From Vibrio tapetis subsp. quintayensis (GTDB taxonomy: Bacteria > Pseudomonadota > Gammaproteobacteria > Enterobacterales > Vibrionaceae): DNA of 64,000 nucleotides. How positions within the stretch are numbered: position 1 is the first letter of the stretch; each line of letters begins with the position of its first letter. Location of the stretch: assembly GCF_030409945.1 (NCBI RefSeq), contig NZ_JAUFQV010000039.1, positions 1 through 64,000 of the forward strand, given 5' to 3'. A model generated the notes under the pieces. That model searched no databases. It worked only from the letters and a program-made list of their open reading frames with translations, and had not been told where the DNA came from. A program made the translations under genes and the position numbers. Positions 40,352-49,911 of the stretch are shown here, in pieces.

Positions 40352-42505
40352 TTAAGCGTAAAAACTGATTCCATCACGGTTAGATGTCACATCCACATTA
40401 ACTTCTAACGGATTATCTAATCCTAGCTCACCATCAGCGTCATTATCGCCGTTTTTCCGGCCTTGCTGGCCGTTTTGTCCTGCAACATATTGACTTTGCT
40501 GTTGTTGACCAGCATTTTGCTGCTGAACGGACGTATCTGCAAGCTGTAAACCTTGTTGAGCTAACATTTCTCTTAATCTTGGCATCGCTTGCTCAACAAT
40601 GTCGCGAGTTTGTTGATTTGCGACAGTAAATTGAACGGAGGCAACATCATTATTCATTGTCATACGAATTTGCATTCGCCCTAATTCTGGCGGGTCTAAC
40701 CTGATATCGATATTCTTCAAGTTTTTGGACAGCATCATCTGCACGCGCTCTGCGAGTTGTTCGCCTGCTGCGTCTCTCGTTAGGTGTAACGGAGGCTGCT
40801 GAGCTGCACTCACGGTTTGCGCTTCTAACCCACGAGCCTGTGCCGCCGTTAACCCTTGTTGTCCGGCAACACCTGCGAGTTGATGAGCGAGGTCCCCTTT
40901 GTCGTCCACACCTGAGCCTGGTTTGGTCCCTTGCCCTTGTCCTTTACCGTCACCCAGTACAAGTGCCGACGCGGCGGCTGCACTGATGACTTTCGCCTGC
41001 TCCGTCGCTCCTAACGGTGAGCTCACGGCATTGGCCGCCGCCAAGCTTTGAGCTTGTGCGCTCTGCATCGCTATGTCTTGGCTAAGCGCACCGCTACTTG
41101 CTAACGAAGCCGCGGCTTTATCTGTAGGAAGCTGTGCTGAAGTAGGATTATGTAATTGAGCAGCCAATGCCGCTGATGTGGCGGCTTTCGCGGCAGTAGA
41201 TGCCTCTATGCCTTTCTTACTTCCCTCTACAGCAGCAAGTTCACCGTTACCCGATGCCCACATGGGCTCACCATAAGTAACGCTTGCTTCCTCAGCCTCT
41301 GAGGCAACTAAAGGCTGCCCTTCAAATCCCGGAGTTTGTACGCTTTGGGTAGTCGCGACCCCTTTCACTTTAGATTCACCCTCTACCATACTCGCGGCAC
41401 CAGCAGTCATGCCTGCGGCAATACTGGCCTGGGTGATATCAACACCATCAGTGCTTTGCACAGTCGCAGCCAATTGAGCATCAGAGGTTGCTTGCGTCCC
41501 GCTATCTGGCGCTCCCCATTTAATCTGCTCACTGCTCGCTGACGCTGCTACTTTATCGGTTTCATTTGTCGCTGCTCCAGCGCCAATAACGCCACCGGCT
41601 AACATCGCCGCTGCTTTTCCGTCTACCGAAACGTCAGCATCGGTATCTGTAGCTGCCGTTTTTGTTGTATCTGTAGGGTCTGCAGCTACAGATTCACCGC
41701 CGGCCTGACTCATCATCACACCGCCCGCTCCGATAGCGGCAAGCTGAGTTGCGGCATCATTGTCTGATTTTTTGCCAACTGCGGGAACTTTGCTTTGGTC
41801 TGTACCCACCAGCGCACCCTCAGCGGCCTTGTTTACAGTAGGCCCGCCTTGGCCAACAGATGCATGACTCCCAGCCACGGCAAGCTCAGCGGACGGAGTT
41901 GCTTGGCTTGCCGCCGCTACCCCTGCAGCGATAGCAGTTTCCGGTGGCAACCCCTTGCCATCAGCGCTAGATTGAGGGGTGGCAGCTAACGCCTTATTCG
42001 ACTCATCTAAACGCTCTAGAAGTTTATTACCCTCGCTCATCGTTTCGTCAACGTTTTCTGAATTCGATGTATTGCCCGCGACTTGATTAGTATCTTGTTT
42101 TAATAGCGTTTGTTCGGATTCTTCACTGGCTGCTTTTCCGTTATTTTTTGACGCAGCATCCCCTTGCTTTGCCTCGGTAGTTTCAGCATTAATGCCTTTG
42201 CCATCCACTGCTTTGCCGTCTGAAAGTTCACCATCGGAAACCTTGTCCGATGATGCTTTTCCCTCAACGGATTTTGATGCTTCGGCTTCTTCTCCTGCGG
42301 ATTTAGATGTCTTGCCATCAGCATTAGAAATGGTTTTCTCATCCACACCGCCCTCTTCACCACTCGGCGAATCAGAGCTAAATGCCGACTTTAGAATATC
42401 AATAAATCCTTCAGATTCAGAATCTTGTGGTGATGAGGTGTTTGCTTTTCCAAGCAAAGATGAGGACTTACTAACCTCAGATACAGACAGAGAACCATGG
42501 CTCAT
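40352..42505 (-). CDS. fliK: flagellar hook-length control protein FliK
   Basis: The 717-residue protein has a very long low-complexity region rich in Ala, Ser, Gly and Gln (about 1-570). The compact C-terminal switch domain (about 575-680) contains the LDPPELGRMQIRM motif, and a Gln-rich tail follows. FliK measures hook length and triggers FlhB. It is far longer than enteric FliK (about 400 residues); long forms are usual in vibrios. A hairpin (42531-42552) lies in its leader. Confidence 0.92.
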   Translation of the reverse strand: MSHGSLSVSEVSKSSSLLGKANTSSPQDSESEGFIDILKSAFSSDSPSGEEGGVDEKTISNADGKTSKSAGEEAEASKSVEGKASSDKVSDGELSDGKAVDGKGINAETTEAKQGDAASKNNGKAASEESEQTLLKQDTNQVAGNTSNSENVDETMSEGNKLLERLDESNKALAATPQSSADGKGLPPETAIAAGVAAASQATPSAELAVAGSHASVGQGGPTVNKAAEGALVGTDQSKVPAVGKKSDNDAATQLAAIGAGGVMMSQAGGESVAADPTDTTKTAATDTDADVSVDGKAAAMLAGGVIGAGAATNETDKVAASASSEQIKWGAPDSGTQATSDAQLAATVQSTDGVDITQASIAAGMTAGAASMVEGESKVKGVATTQSVQTPGFEGQPLVASEAEEASVTYGEPMWASGNGELAAVEGSKKGIEASTAAKAATSAALAAQLHNPTSAQLPTDKAAASLASSGALSQDIAMQSAQAQSLAAANAVSSPLGATEQAKVISAAAASALVLGDGKGQGQGTKPGSGVDDKGDLAHQLAGVAGQQGLTAAQARGLEAQTVSAAQQPPLHLTRDAAGEQLAERVQMMLSKNLKNIDIRLDPPELGRMQIRMTMNNDVASVQFTVANQQTRDIVEQAMPRLREMLAQQGLQLADTSVQQQNAGQQQQSQYVAGQNGQQGRKNGDNDADGELGLDNPLEVNVDVTSNRDGISFYA

Positions 42506-42530
42506 AAAATCACTCTCGCAGTAAAGTGAA

Positions 42531-42552
42531 GATGCCTTTAAGGGGAGGCATC
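42531..42552 (-). other. hairpin in the fliJ-fliK intergenic region
   Basis: Seven-base arms GATGCCT and AGGCATC enclose eight bases. It lies 26 bp before the fliK ATG in the 134-bp gap, the largest within this operon. It has no T-run, so a leader structure or transcript-processing site is more likely than a terminator. Confidence 0.35.
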
Positions 42553-42639
42553 GCAGGACAAACGCTGATCGCGCTACAAATCAAATTATACTGCTAAGAT
42601 TAATGCAAAAATTAAGCCATTGTTGAGCTCAATAGCAAA

Positions 42640-43083
42640 TTAGAAAATGGATTTCTTACGTGCGAACTGCAACGTGGAAAACTCGTCCATTTGTTGCTGC
42701 TCTTGCTTGTCGAGTTTTCGCTGTTTCTCTGCCGCTTTCTTCTCAAGCATCCATTCGTATGAACGCCTTTGCTTACGGGTGCTCATCCAGTGTTCTTGGC
42801 AGTTTTCTACCTGAGATTTAAAGTGATCTTCCGCTGATTTTTGTTTGGTTAAGGTTTCATCCAATTGAGTCAAGAATCGGTTTAAGTGCCCATATTGACT
42901 GGCGGTTAAACCTTGTTTACCCCGTTCAACCAGTTGGTTACAGTAATCAAGTCGATATTGTTCGATTTGCTGGATCTGTAGGTAATAACCATCAAGTTCG
43001 CTGCGGGCTTTATTTAGTGCCAGCACCGCTTGCGATTCGTTATCTTTTGCCTGATCGAGTAAAAAATCTAGTGCATTTTCCAT
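42640..43083 (-). CDS. fliJ: flagellar export chaperone FliJ
   Basis: The 147-residue protein is nearly all coiled coil, rich in Gln, Glu and Lys. It matches FliJ by length and position after fliI. It links the FliI ATPase to FlhA. Confidence 0.92.
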   Translation of the reverse strand: MENALDFLLDQAKDNESQAVLALNKARSELDGYYLQIQQIEQYRLDYCNQLVERGKQGLTASQYGHLNRFLTQLDETLTKQKSAEDHFKSQVENCQEHWMSTRKQRRSYEWMLEKKAAEKQRKLDKQEQQQMDEFSTLQFARKKSIF

Positions 43084-43095
43084 CGTTTATTACCC

Positions 43096-44418
43096 CTAAG
43101 ATGGCTGTAATATGCCTTTAAGCATATTGATACACATATCGTACGGCACGGCATCTTTCATGCCTTGTTGGGTAAACATGTCTAACTTCGGCTTCAAGGT
43201 GAATGCCGCATCAATCGCAGGATCTGTACCCGGTTTATATGCACCAATAGAGACCAAATCTTGGTTTTTCCGGCATAAAGACAAAACCTGACGAACGGCT
43301 TTTGACATCAGCATATGTTCATCGGTAGTGATCTGAGGCATAACACGACTAACCGATTTTTCAACATCAATCGCAGGGTAGTGACCAGCATCGGCCATTT
43401 CTCGTGATAAGACAATGTGACCATCTAAGATTGCTCGGGAAGCATCCGCGATGGGATCTTGCAAATCATCACCTTCCGTTAATACGGTGAAAAAAGCAGT
43501 GATGGAGCCTTGATCTTCACTGCCATTACCCGCCCTTTCAACAAGTGCTGGTAGCTTAGCAAACACCGAAGGCGGATAGCCCTTGGTTGCCGGTGGCTCA
43601 CCAACCGACAACGCTATTTCACGTTGCGCTTGAGCAAAACGGGTTAATGAGTCCATCAACAGCAGCACATCAAGCCCTTGGTCTCGAAAATATTCAGCAA
43701 TGGTTAAGGCCGTTTGACAACCTTTTAAACGCATTAAAGGAGATGAATCAGCGGGAGCTGCAACCACGACAGAACGTTTACGCCCCTCGGTTCCGAGTAT
43801 CTCTTCGATGAATTCTTTTACTTCTCGTCCACGTTCACCAATCAAACCAACAACCACTACCTGAGCGGTTGTGCCTCGAGTCATCATACCTAAGGTGACC
43901 GACTTACCCACACCTGAACCTGCGAATAGTCCTATTCGCTGCCCTTTACCTACCGTCAGCAGGCCATTCACAGCTTTTAGCCCCACATCGAGTGGCTCTG
44001 AGATTGGCTTACGTGATAAAGGGTTGATCGGATCGGCGTTTAACTTAGCCCGTTTCTCTGTGTAAATTTCGCCAAGCCCATCAATTGGGTTTCCGGTCCC
44101 GTCAATCACTCGTCCAAGCAATTCCATACCGACAGACAGGCCGTTTTCTGTGGTGATCGGCGTTATTTTCGCGCCGGGCATCACCCCTGTCACTTGTTCA
44201 CTCGGCATTAAGTACAAGTTGCCGCCAGAAAAACCGACGACTTCAGCATCCATTTCGCCTTGTAAGGTTTCTACCTTGCACAAACTGCCTATTGGCGCTT
44301 TACAGCCTGTCGCTTCTAATGTCAGCCCGACAACTCGCACTAACTTGCCAGAGGCAATCGCCCGCGTGGTTAACCCTTGAGTTTGATAATTTGATAGACG
44401 TTCTTCTAGCGCTAACAT
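43096..44418 (-). CDS. fliI: flagellum-specific ATPase FliI
   Basis: The 440-residue ATPase resembles the F1 beta subunit. It has Walker A GLFAGSGVGKSV near 164-175, GERGREVKEFIEE, and Walker B DVLLLMDSLTRFAQAQREI. It powers or times substrate delivery to the export gate. It overlaps fliH by one base. Confidence 0.96.
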   Translation of the reverse strand: MLALEERLSNYQTQGLTTRAIASGKLVRVVGLTLEATGCKAPIGSLCKVETLQGEMDAEVVGFSGGNLYLMPSEQVTGVMPGAKITPITTENGLSVGMELLGRVIDGTGNPIDGLGEIYTEKRAKLNADPINPLSRKPISEPLDVGLKAVNGLLTVGKGQRIGLFAGSGVGKSVTLGMMTRGTTAQVVVVGLIGERGREVKEFIEEILGTEGRKRSVVVAAPADSSPLMRLKGCQTALTIAEYFRDQGLDVLLLMDSLTRFAQAQREIALSVGEPPATKGYPPSVFAKLPALVERAGNGSEDQGSITAFFTVLTEGDDLQDPIADASRAILDGHIVLSREMADAGHYPAIDVEKSVSRVMPQITTDEHMLMSKAVRQVLSLCRKNQDLVSIGAYKPGTDPAIDAAFTLKPKLDMFTQQGMKDAVPYDMCINMLKGILQPS

Positions 44419-45218
44419 CAGTCTTGCCCTTGATGACGATTAACGCCGCAAAACGATTGCAATACCGTTCGAATTCGATCTTCCATTTTATAGCTTACGC
44501 TCGACTCGCCGGCTTCAATGTGCACGTCTCCTCGGTTTAATGAGGGTTCGCCAGTTAGTGTCCAACTGCGGCTCTCTATGTCTTCTTGGCCATGAGCGGA
44601 ACGCACAATTTCGATGTCTTCTGGATGCAGTTTTATGATGATGGCATGGCCCGCAATAGGCAACGCTTCAACACTTTCTCTAACGGTATCAAGAATGACT
44701 TGAGGGTTAGTCTGCACTTCGACATGTACCACTTCTTTGGTCAACGTCAGTACCATTTCAATTAACTGCTTTTCAACTTGAGCATTCATCAATTCAAGAG
44801 GTTGAGCAAATTGACTGGCAAGCGCCATAAAGTGTTCGACTTGTTGCTGGATAAACTCTTGCCCTGCAGCGATGCCCTCGGCTTTACCTAGATCCAAGCC
44901 TTCTTCATGGCCTGCGGCTAGACCTTCTTCTTTGCCTTTTTCGAAACCTTGCTTAAAGCCAACTTCTTGACCTTGGGTTAACCCTTCTTGATGAGCAGCT
45001 TGCTTGATCTGTTCAATTTCTTCTTCGGTCAAACTTACCGGCTCTTCAGGCTCAGGTTCGCTAAAGTCAGGCACCCATGTTGGGTCGTAATTTAGAGCGG
45101 TTTCTTTTGCATTGGATTGGGTTTGAGAGGTGTAATCTGGCAGGCCCCACTTTTGGGTGGAGTGCTCAACTGAGTCATCTTCAGGACGTAAAAAACCGCG
45201 TTTTCTCTCTTGAGACAT
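44418..45218 (-). CDS. fliH: flagellar assembly protein FliH
   Basis: The 266-residue protein has a negatively charged N-terminus. A coiled segment with repeated GxxxG-type spacing (QGFEKGKEEGLAAGHEEGLD, about 105-135) is the hallmark of FliH, and a C-terminal vacuolar ATPase E-like domain follows. It regulates FliI. Confidence 0.93.
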   Translation of the reverse strand: MSQERKRGFLRPEDDSVEHSTQKWGLPDYTSQTQSNAKETALNYDPTWVPDFSEPEPEEPVSLTEEEIEQIKQAAHQEGLTQGQEVGFKQGFEKGKEEGLAAGHEEGLDLGKAEGIAAGQEFIQQQVEHFMALASQFAQPLELMNAQVEKQLIEMVLTLTKEVVHVEVQTNPQVILDTVRESVEALPIAGHAIIIKLHPEDIEIVRSAHGQEDIESRSWTLTGEPSLNRGDVHIEAGESSVSYKMEDRIRTVLQSFCGVNRHQGQD

Positions 45219-45289
45219 AATTCTACCCAGTTGGTAATAAGCGGCCTGTTACTGAACAAAGCCGCTATTAAATTAAGAATATTCGTTGT

Positions 45290-46336
45290 TTATAAGAACT
45301 CGTCTGCACCGCCAGATAACATCAATTCACCGTTATCCGCCAAACGACGAGCGATAGATAAGATCTCTTTTTGTGCGGTTTCAACATCAGCAACACGCAC
45401 CGGAGGCATGGCTTCGATATCATCACGCATCATGTCAGCAGCACGCTTGGACATGTTCTTGAATATCTTCTCTTGTAATCCGTCGTCTGCACCTTTAAGT
45501 GCTTTTTGAAGTACATCTTGTGGCACATCACGCAGCAACTTTTGGATACCTTGGTCGTCCACTTCTGCCAAGTTTTCGAATACGAACATCAAGTCCTGGA
45601 TCTGAGTCGCCATGTCTTCATCTTGTTCACGGATTTGATCCATCAAGATGCCTTCTACGCTGTTATCCATGAAGTTCATGATTTCAGCCGCAGCTTTAGT
45701 ACCACCAATTTTGGCAGCTTGCGCACCCGCTTGACCTGCAAACTGTTTCTCCATGATTTCATTCAATTCAGCCAAAGCTGACGGTTGAACTTCTTCAAGG
45801 TTAGCAATACGCATCATTAAGTCGAGACGTACTCGTTCAGGGAACTGAGACAAGATTTCTGCCGATTGATCCGACTCCAAATAAGACAGTACGATTGTCT
45901 GAATTTGGGGGTGCTCATTAATAATGATGCTAGCAACTTGGCGAGGATCCATCCATTTAAGAGAATCCAGGCCTTTAGAGCCCGTGCCCAATAAGATCTG
46001 ATCAACCAGGTTGTTGGCTTTGTCTTCACCAAGGGCTGCAACAAGTGCATTCCGCATGAAGTCTTCGCTGCCCATACCGATGTTGGTGTACTTTTGGATG
46101 TCTTCTAAGAAGGCGCGATGTACTACGCTTACTTTGTCCGAGTTTAAATCCGCAGCTTTTGCCATTGCACTACCAACACGCTGAACCTGCTTAGGCTCTA
46201 GATGCCGAATGATGCCCGCTGCATCGGCTTCGCTTAAACTCAGTAGCAGTATTGCTGCTCGCTCTTCACCGGGAATGCTCGATACGTCAATCGCCGGTTG
46301 TTCACCACCTTCAGTGGTCGCAATTTCATTAGCCAT
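45290..46336 (-). CDS. fliG: flagellar motor switch protein FliG
   Basis: The 348-residue protein has the N, middle and C domains of FliG. The EHPQ(I/T) motif is at EHPQIQTIV, and the C-terminal torque helix has the charged residues DDIEAMPPVRVADVE. FliG connects the MS-ring to the C-ring and interacts with the stator. Its start overlaps fliF by 8 bp. Confidence 0.96.
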   Translation of the reverse strand: MANEIATTEGGEQPAIDVSSIPGEERAAILLLSLSEADAAGIIRHLEPKQVQRVGSAMAKAADLNSDKVSVVHRAFLEDIQKYTNIGMGSEDFMRNALVAALGEDKANNLVDQILLGTGSKGLDSLKWMDPRQVASIIINEHPQIQTIVLSYLESDQSAEILSQFPERVRLDLMMRIANLEEVQPSALAELNEIMEKQFAGQAGAQAAKIGGTKAAAEIMNFMDNSVEGILMDQIREQDEDMATQIQDLMFVFENLAEVDDQGIQKLLRDVPQDVLQKALKGADDGLQEKIFKNMSKRAADMMRDDIEAMPPVRVADVETAQKEILSIARRLADNGELMLSGGADEFL

Positions 46337-48071
46337 CGGTCACCCAATTTTTCACAACTTGCGCTGCCAGTTCTGGTTCATTTGCAACAAGTGCTCGAAC
46401 CGCTTTCAGCACGTCTTCATCTTTATGTAAGTTCGGTAAGTCGATACCTGAACCAAATTCAAAGCTATCGGTGCCATCGATGTCGCTGCCGATTAAGCTC
46501 GTATCTCCGTCGGCGCTAAGTGGTAATCCATCTCGGCCAAATTCTCCATCTTCGTCTTCATCGCTATGTGGATTAAGCAATTTCTTCATAGCAGGACGAA
46601 CAAGGATCAAAATAATCGCGATAATAACCAGCGCACTGGCAAGCCATCTCACCCACTCGTTGAAGTTTGGATGATCCCAAATTGGCACATCAGCCATAAC
46701 TTCCATTTCAGGTTCTGCAAACTTCACGCTGAGTACATTCAGTAAATCGCCACGAGCTTGATTAAACCCAACAGAACCAATCAATACTGTGCGTATCGCT
46801 TCGATTTCAGATTGTGCTAATGGTTGATAAGTCACTTCACCGGTATCTGCATTGACACTAGGTTTATGCCTAATCGCGACGGAAACGGTTTGTCGATTAA
46901 CCACGCCCGTTTGTTTTCGCTCGTGACTGATGGTGGTATCAAGTTCAAAGTTACGTGTCGCTTCTTTATGAACGGACCCTTGCCCCATGGTGCTGCCATC
47001 TTTCATCTGCTTTACATCTTGCGGAATCGAGGCATCTGCTGGAGGTTGGTTACTCAATGCACCCGGGACGCCAGCGACGACATTACCGTTGTTATAATCT
47101 TCTAGAGTGTACTCACTACGGGTAGCCGGTGTATTAGGGTCGTATCGTTTACGCGTCTGTTCAACAGCGCTGAAGTCCAATTCAATATCAACTTGAGAGG
47201 TATAGTTACCAAGGCCAAGAATAGGAATTAAAACGGAGTCGATTTTTTCTCTTAGGGCTTGTTCTTGGCGGCGCTCCAACTCATGTTCTTTACGTCTTGC
47301 TGTCGCCAGTGGGTCTTGTGAACCAGAACTAAGTAGACGGCCATGTTGGTCTGTTACAGTAATTCGAGTTGGTTTCATGCCCGGAACGGCACTCGCCACC
47401 ATATCCACAATTGAATCGACCTCTTCTTGATCTAGATTCTTCCCGGTTGCGAGTGTCAAAAAAACAGTCGCCGACGCTTCTTGGTTATGACGTACGAAAA
47501 CACTTTGTTTTGGCAACGCCAGTAATACTTGAGCTTTCCGCACCAAACGAATTTGCTCTATCGCTTTGGCAATTTGACGCTCACGACTAAGTTTAAGTCG
47601 CTCTTGCTCCAAACGCTGAGACACACCAAAGCCCATGTCGTTTAACAAAATGTCATCACCGGCTTGATCCGGTTGGTTCATTCCTGCACGCGTCATGTTC
47701 AGTTTGATGTTGCTGTATTCACTGACGGGAACTTGAACAGTATTCCCTTCAAGTTTGTATTCAATTTTTTGTTGATCTAAGTAATCGAGAACGGGGATGA
47801 GTTCAGCGGTTTCATAAGAGCCCAGTGGGCGTAATTCAGGTTCACGTACCCAAAAGAACACCATAACAATCAAAGCGACACAAATGGATATAGCGACAAC
47901 TAATACAACCTGACGAAGCAGATCGAGATCGCCCATAGCCATATCAAATTTGGAAGAACTCTTTTCATCCAAATCAAGATTTTGCCCTTCAGAGTCCAAA
48001 CCTGAGTCCATCGGCATGTTGCTACCACCGTCGGCCACTGCCAGGTCTGTCGTATGTTTTTCTTCAGCCAC
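46329..48071 (-). CDS. fliF: flagellar MS-ring protein FliF
   Basis: The 580-residue protein has two membrane helices (about 52-75 and about 470-490) flanking a large periplasmic part with ring-building motifs (YKLEGNTVQVPVSEYSNIK, FVRHNQEASATVFL). The acidic C-terminal tail binds FliG. It forms the MS-ring. The N-terminal cytoplasmic extension of about 50 residues is longer than in enterics. Confidence 0.96.
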   Translation of the reverse strand: MAEEKHTTDLAVADGGSNMPMDSGLDSEGQNLDLDEKSSSKFDMAMGDLDLLRQVVLVVAISICVALIVMVFFWVREPELRPLGSYETAELIPVLDYLDQQKIEYKLEGNTVQVPVSEYSNIKLNMTRAGMNQPDQAGDDILLNDMGFGVSQRLEQERLKLSRERQIAKAIEQIRLVRKAQVLLALPKQSVFVRHNQEASATVFLTLATGKNLDQEEVDSIVDMVASAVPGMKPTRITVTDQHGRLLSSGSQDPLATARRKEHELERRQEQALREKIDSVLIPILGLGNYTSQVDIELDFSAVEQTRKRYDPNTPATRSEYTLEDYNNGNVVAGVPGALSNQPPADASIPQDVKQMKDGSTMGQGSVHKEATRNFELDTTISHERKQTGVVNRQTVSVAIRHKPSVNADTGEVTYQPLAQSEIEAIRTVLIGSVGFNQARGDLLNVLSVKFAEPEMEVMADVPIWDHPNFNEWVRWLASALVIIAIILILVRPAMKKLLNPHSDEDEDGEFGRDGLPLSADGDTSLIGSDIDGTDSFEFGSGIDLPNLHKDEDVLKAVRALVANEPELAAQVVKNWVTDG

Positions 48072-48086
48072 AATCAGTTACTCACA

Positions 48087-48398
48087 TTAAACCGGCATGT
48101 TCATCAGCTCTTTATAAGCTTCGACAAGTTTGTTTCGGACTTGAATTGTCGCATCGAATGCCACACTAGATTTGTTACGTGCAATCATGACATCAGACAA
48201 AGATACATTCGGATCACCTTGGTCGAAGCGTGTCGCCATTTCACCCGATTGCTTTTGCAGTGCATTTACGTTGTTCACTGCATTATTCAATATAGCACCA
48301 AAGTCAGCGGAGACTTGCTGGCCCGTTGCTGGTTGGCTGCTGTTGGTAGCCTGTAGCATCATGGCTTGCATTTCTTGATTTAAACCGTCAATTTTCAT
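48087..48398 (-). CDS. fliE: flagellar basal body protein FliE
   Basis: The 103-residue protein ends with the conserved VSLSDVMIARNKSSVAFDAT and RNKLVEAYKELMNMPV. It links the MS-ring to the rod. ATG 48398 is chosen because GGAGAA precedes it at proper spacing and it starts the family sequence. It is the first gene of the fliE-flhB operon, with a strong sigma-54 promoter upstream. Confidence 0.95.
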   Translation of the reverse strand: MKIDGLNQEMQAMMLQATNSSQPATGQQVSADFGAILNNAVNNVNALQKQSGEMATRFDQGDPNVSLSDVMIARNKSSVAFDATIQVRNKLVEAYKELMNMPV

Positions 48399-48453
48399 TC
48401 TTTCTCCAACAGTCAATAAATTGACCCGCCAACTAAACCTTATTACTAGTATA

Positions 48454-48469
48454 AGCAAGTAACATGCCA
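48454..48469 (-). promoter_or_regulatory. sigma-54 promoter of fliE operon
   Basis: Minus-strand TGGCATGTTACTTGCT matches the sigma-54 consensus (TGGCAC/T-N5-TTGCA/T), with GG and GC ten bases apart. The predicted start gives a leader of about 45 nt. Confidence 0.85.
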
Positions 48470-48498
48470 TCACATTGAGACGTTAATTATTACTGGGA

Positions 48499-49911
48499 TC
48501 AGTTAGGAATATCAATACCTGCATCGCGCATTTTTGCTAACTTATAGCGTAATGTACGTGGGCTAATGCCTAATTTCTCCGCCATCTCCTTACGACGACC
48601 GTTACATTCGATCATCGTTTCTAGAATAATAGCGTATTCTTGCTCGCGTAGCTCAGATCCTAACCCGTCATTACCCGATACGGCTTTCGCTAACGGATTA
48701 TTAGGCTCTGCAATCGGCTTAACACTTGGCGTCGCAAGCTCTCCACTTTCAACCACGGACTGTAAACTACTCGCGTCGTCCCAATCGACACCTTCCAGCA
48801 GAATATGCTCGGTTCCGATGTTGTTGTGCTCACTCAAAATTAACGCACGCTGAACCACGTTATCCAGCTCTCGAACGTTGCCCGGCCACGGATAATGCAG
48901 CAGTTTATTTAACGCTTCCTCGGAGATACTAGGAACGGGTAAGCCCAATTTTTGACAATTACGTTCAACAAGGTGAACCGCCAATGGGCTAATATCCCCC
49001 TGTCGTTGGCATAATGGTGGCCAAGAGATTGGGAAAACATTCAGTCGGTAATACAAATCCTCACGGAAATTCCCCTCGGATACGTATTTTTTTAGATCTC
49101 GGTTACTGGTTGCCAATACTCGAACATCCAGCTTAATGCTTTTTCGGCCGCCTAAACGCTCAACTTCACGCTCTTGCAGCACACGCAGCAGCTTAGCCTG
49201 TAGGTTAAGGTCCATTTCACTGATTTCATCCAGTAAAATAGTGCCTCCTTGGGCTTGTTCAAATTTGCCTGGGCAAGCCTGTACTGCGCCCGTAAACGCC
49301 CCTTTTTCATAACCAAACAGGGTGGCTTCTAGCATGTTGTCTGGAATCGCGGCGCAGTTAATTGCAACAAATGGACCATCTTTACGTAAAGACGCATTAT
49401 GGATGTAACGAGACATCACTTCTTTACCACTTCCGCTTGGGCCAAGTACCATCACGTTTGCGTCTGTTTTCGCAACCTTGTCTGCTAGAGCCAATAACTT
49501 CAGGCTTTTCTCGTCGGCCACAATGGCATCACCACCGTCATCACTTTTTACAGGTGCGTAGCGGCTCACCATGTTGAGCAACACTTCAGGTGCAAAAGGC
49601 TTCGCCATATAGTCAATGGCACCCTCTTTCATTGCGGCAACGGCATCTTCAATATTCGCGTATGCCGTCATAAGCAAAACCGGCAGTTTTGGCCAATGAA
49701 GCTTGATGTTTCGCAGCAGTGCAAGGCCGCCCATACCCGCCATTTGAACATCAGAAATAACGATGTCGACTTCTTGAGACTTTAGAATGAGCAAAGCTTG
49801 TTCAGCGCAATCAGCCTCAACCCATTCGTAACCTGCTAAGGCAAGGGTATCGACTAAAGCTTCGCGTAGGCCTTCGTCATCTTCTACGATTAACACTTTG
49901 CTTTGCGCCAT
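48499..49911 (-). CDS. flrC: sigma-54-dependent response regulator FlrC
   Basis: The 470-residue protein has an N-terminal receiver (phospho-Asp in DIVISDVQMAGMGG), an AAA+ domain (Walker A GPSGSGKE, GAFTGA loop, LLDEIS) and a C-terminal Fis-type helix-turn-helix (RKEMAEKLGISPRTLRYKL). Phosphorylated by FlrB, it activates class III sigma-54 promoters. ATG 49911 overlaps the flrB stop (TAATG). Confidence 0.95.
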   Translation of the reverse strand: MAQSKVLIVEDDEGLREALVDTLALAGYEWVEADCAEQALLILKSQEVDIVISDVQMAGMGGLALLRNIKLHWPKLPVLLMTAYANIEDAVAAMKEGAIDYMAKPFAPEVLLNMVSRYAPVKSDDGGDAIVADEKSLKLLALADKVAKTDANVMVLGPSGSGKEVMSRYIHNASLRKDGPFVAINCAAIPDNMLEATLFGYEKGAFTGAVQACPGKFEQAQGGTILLDEISEMDLNLQAKLLRVLQEREVERLGGRKSIKLDVRVLATSNRDLKKYVSEGNFREDLYYRLNVFPISWPPLCQRQGDISPLAVHLVERNCQKLGLPVPSISEEALNKLLHYPWPGNVRELDNVVQRALILSEHNNIGTEHILLEGVDWDDASSLQSVVESGELATPSVKPIAEPNNPLAKAVSGNDGLGSELREQEYAIILETMIECNGRRKEMAEKLGISPRTLRYKLAKMRDAGIDIPN

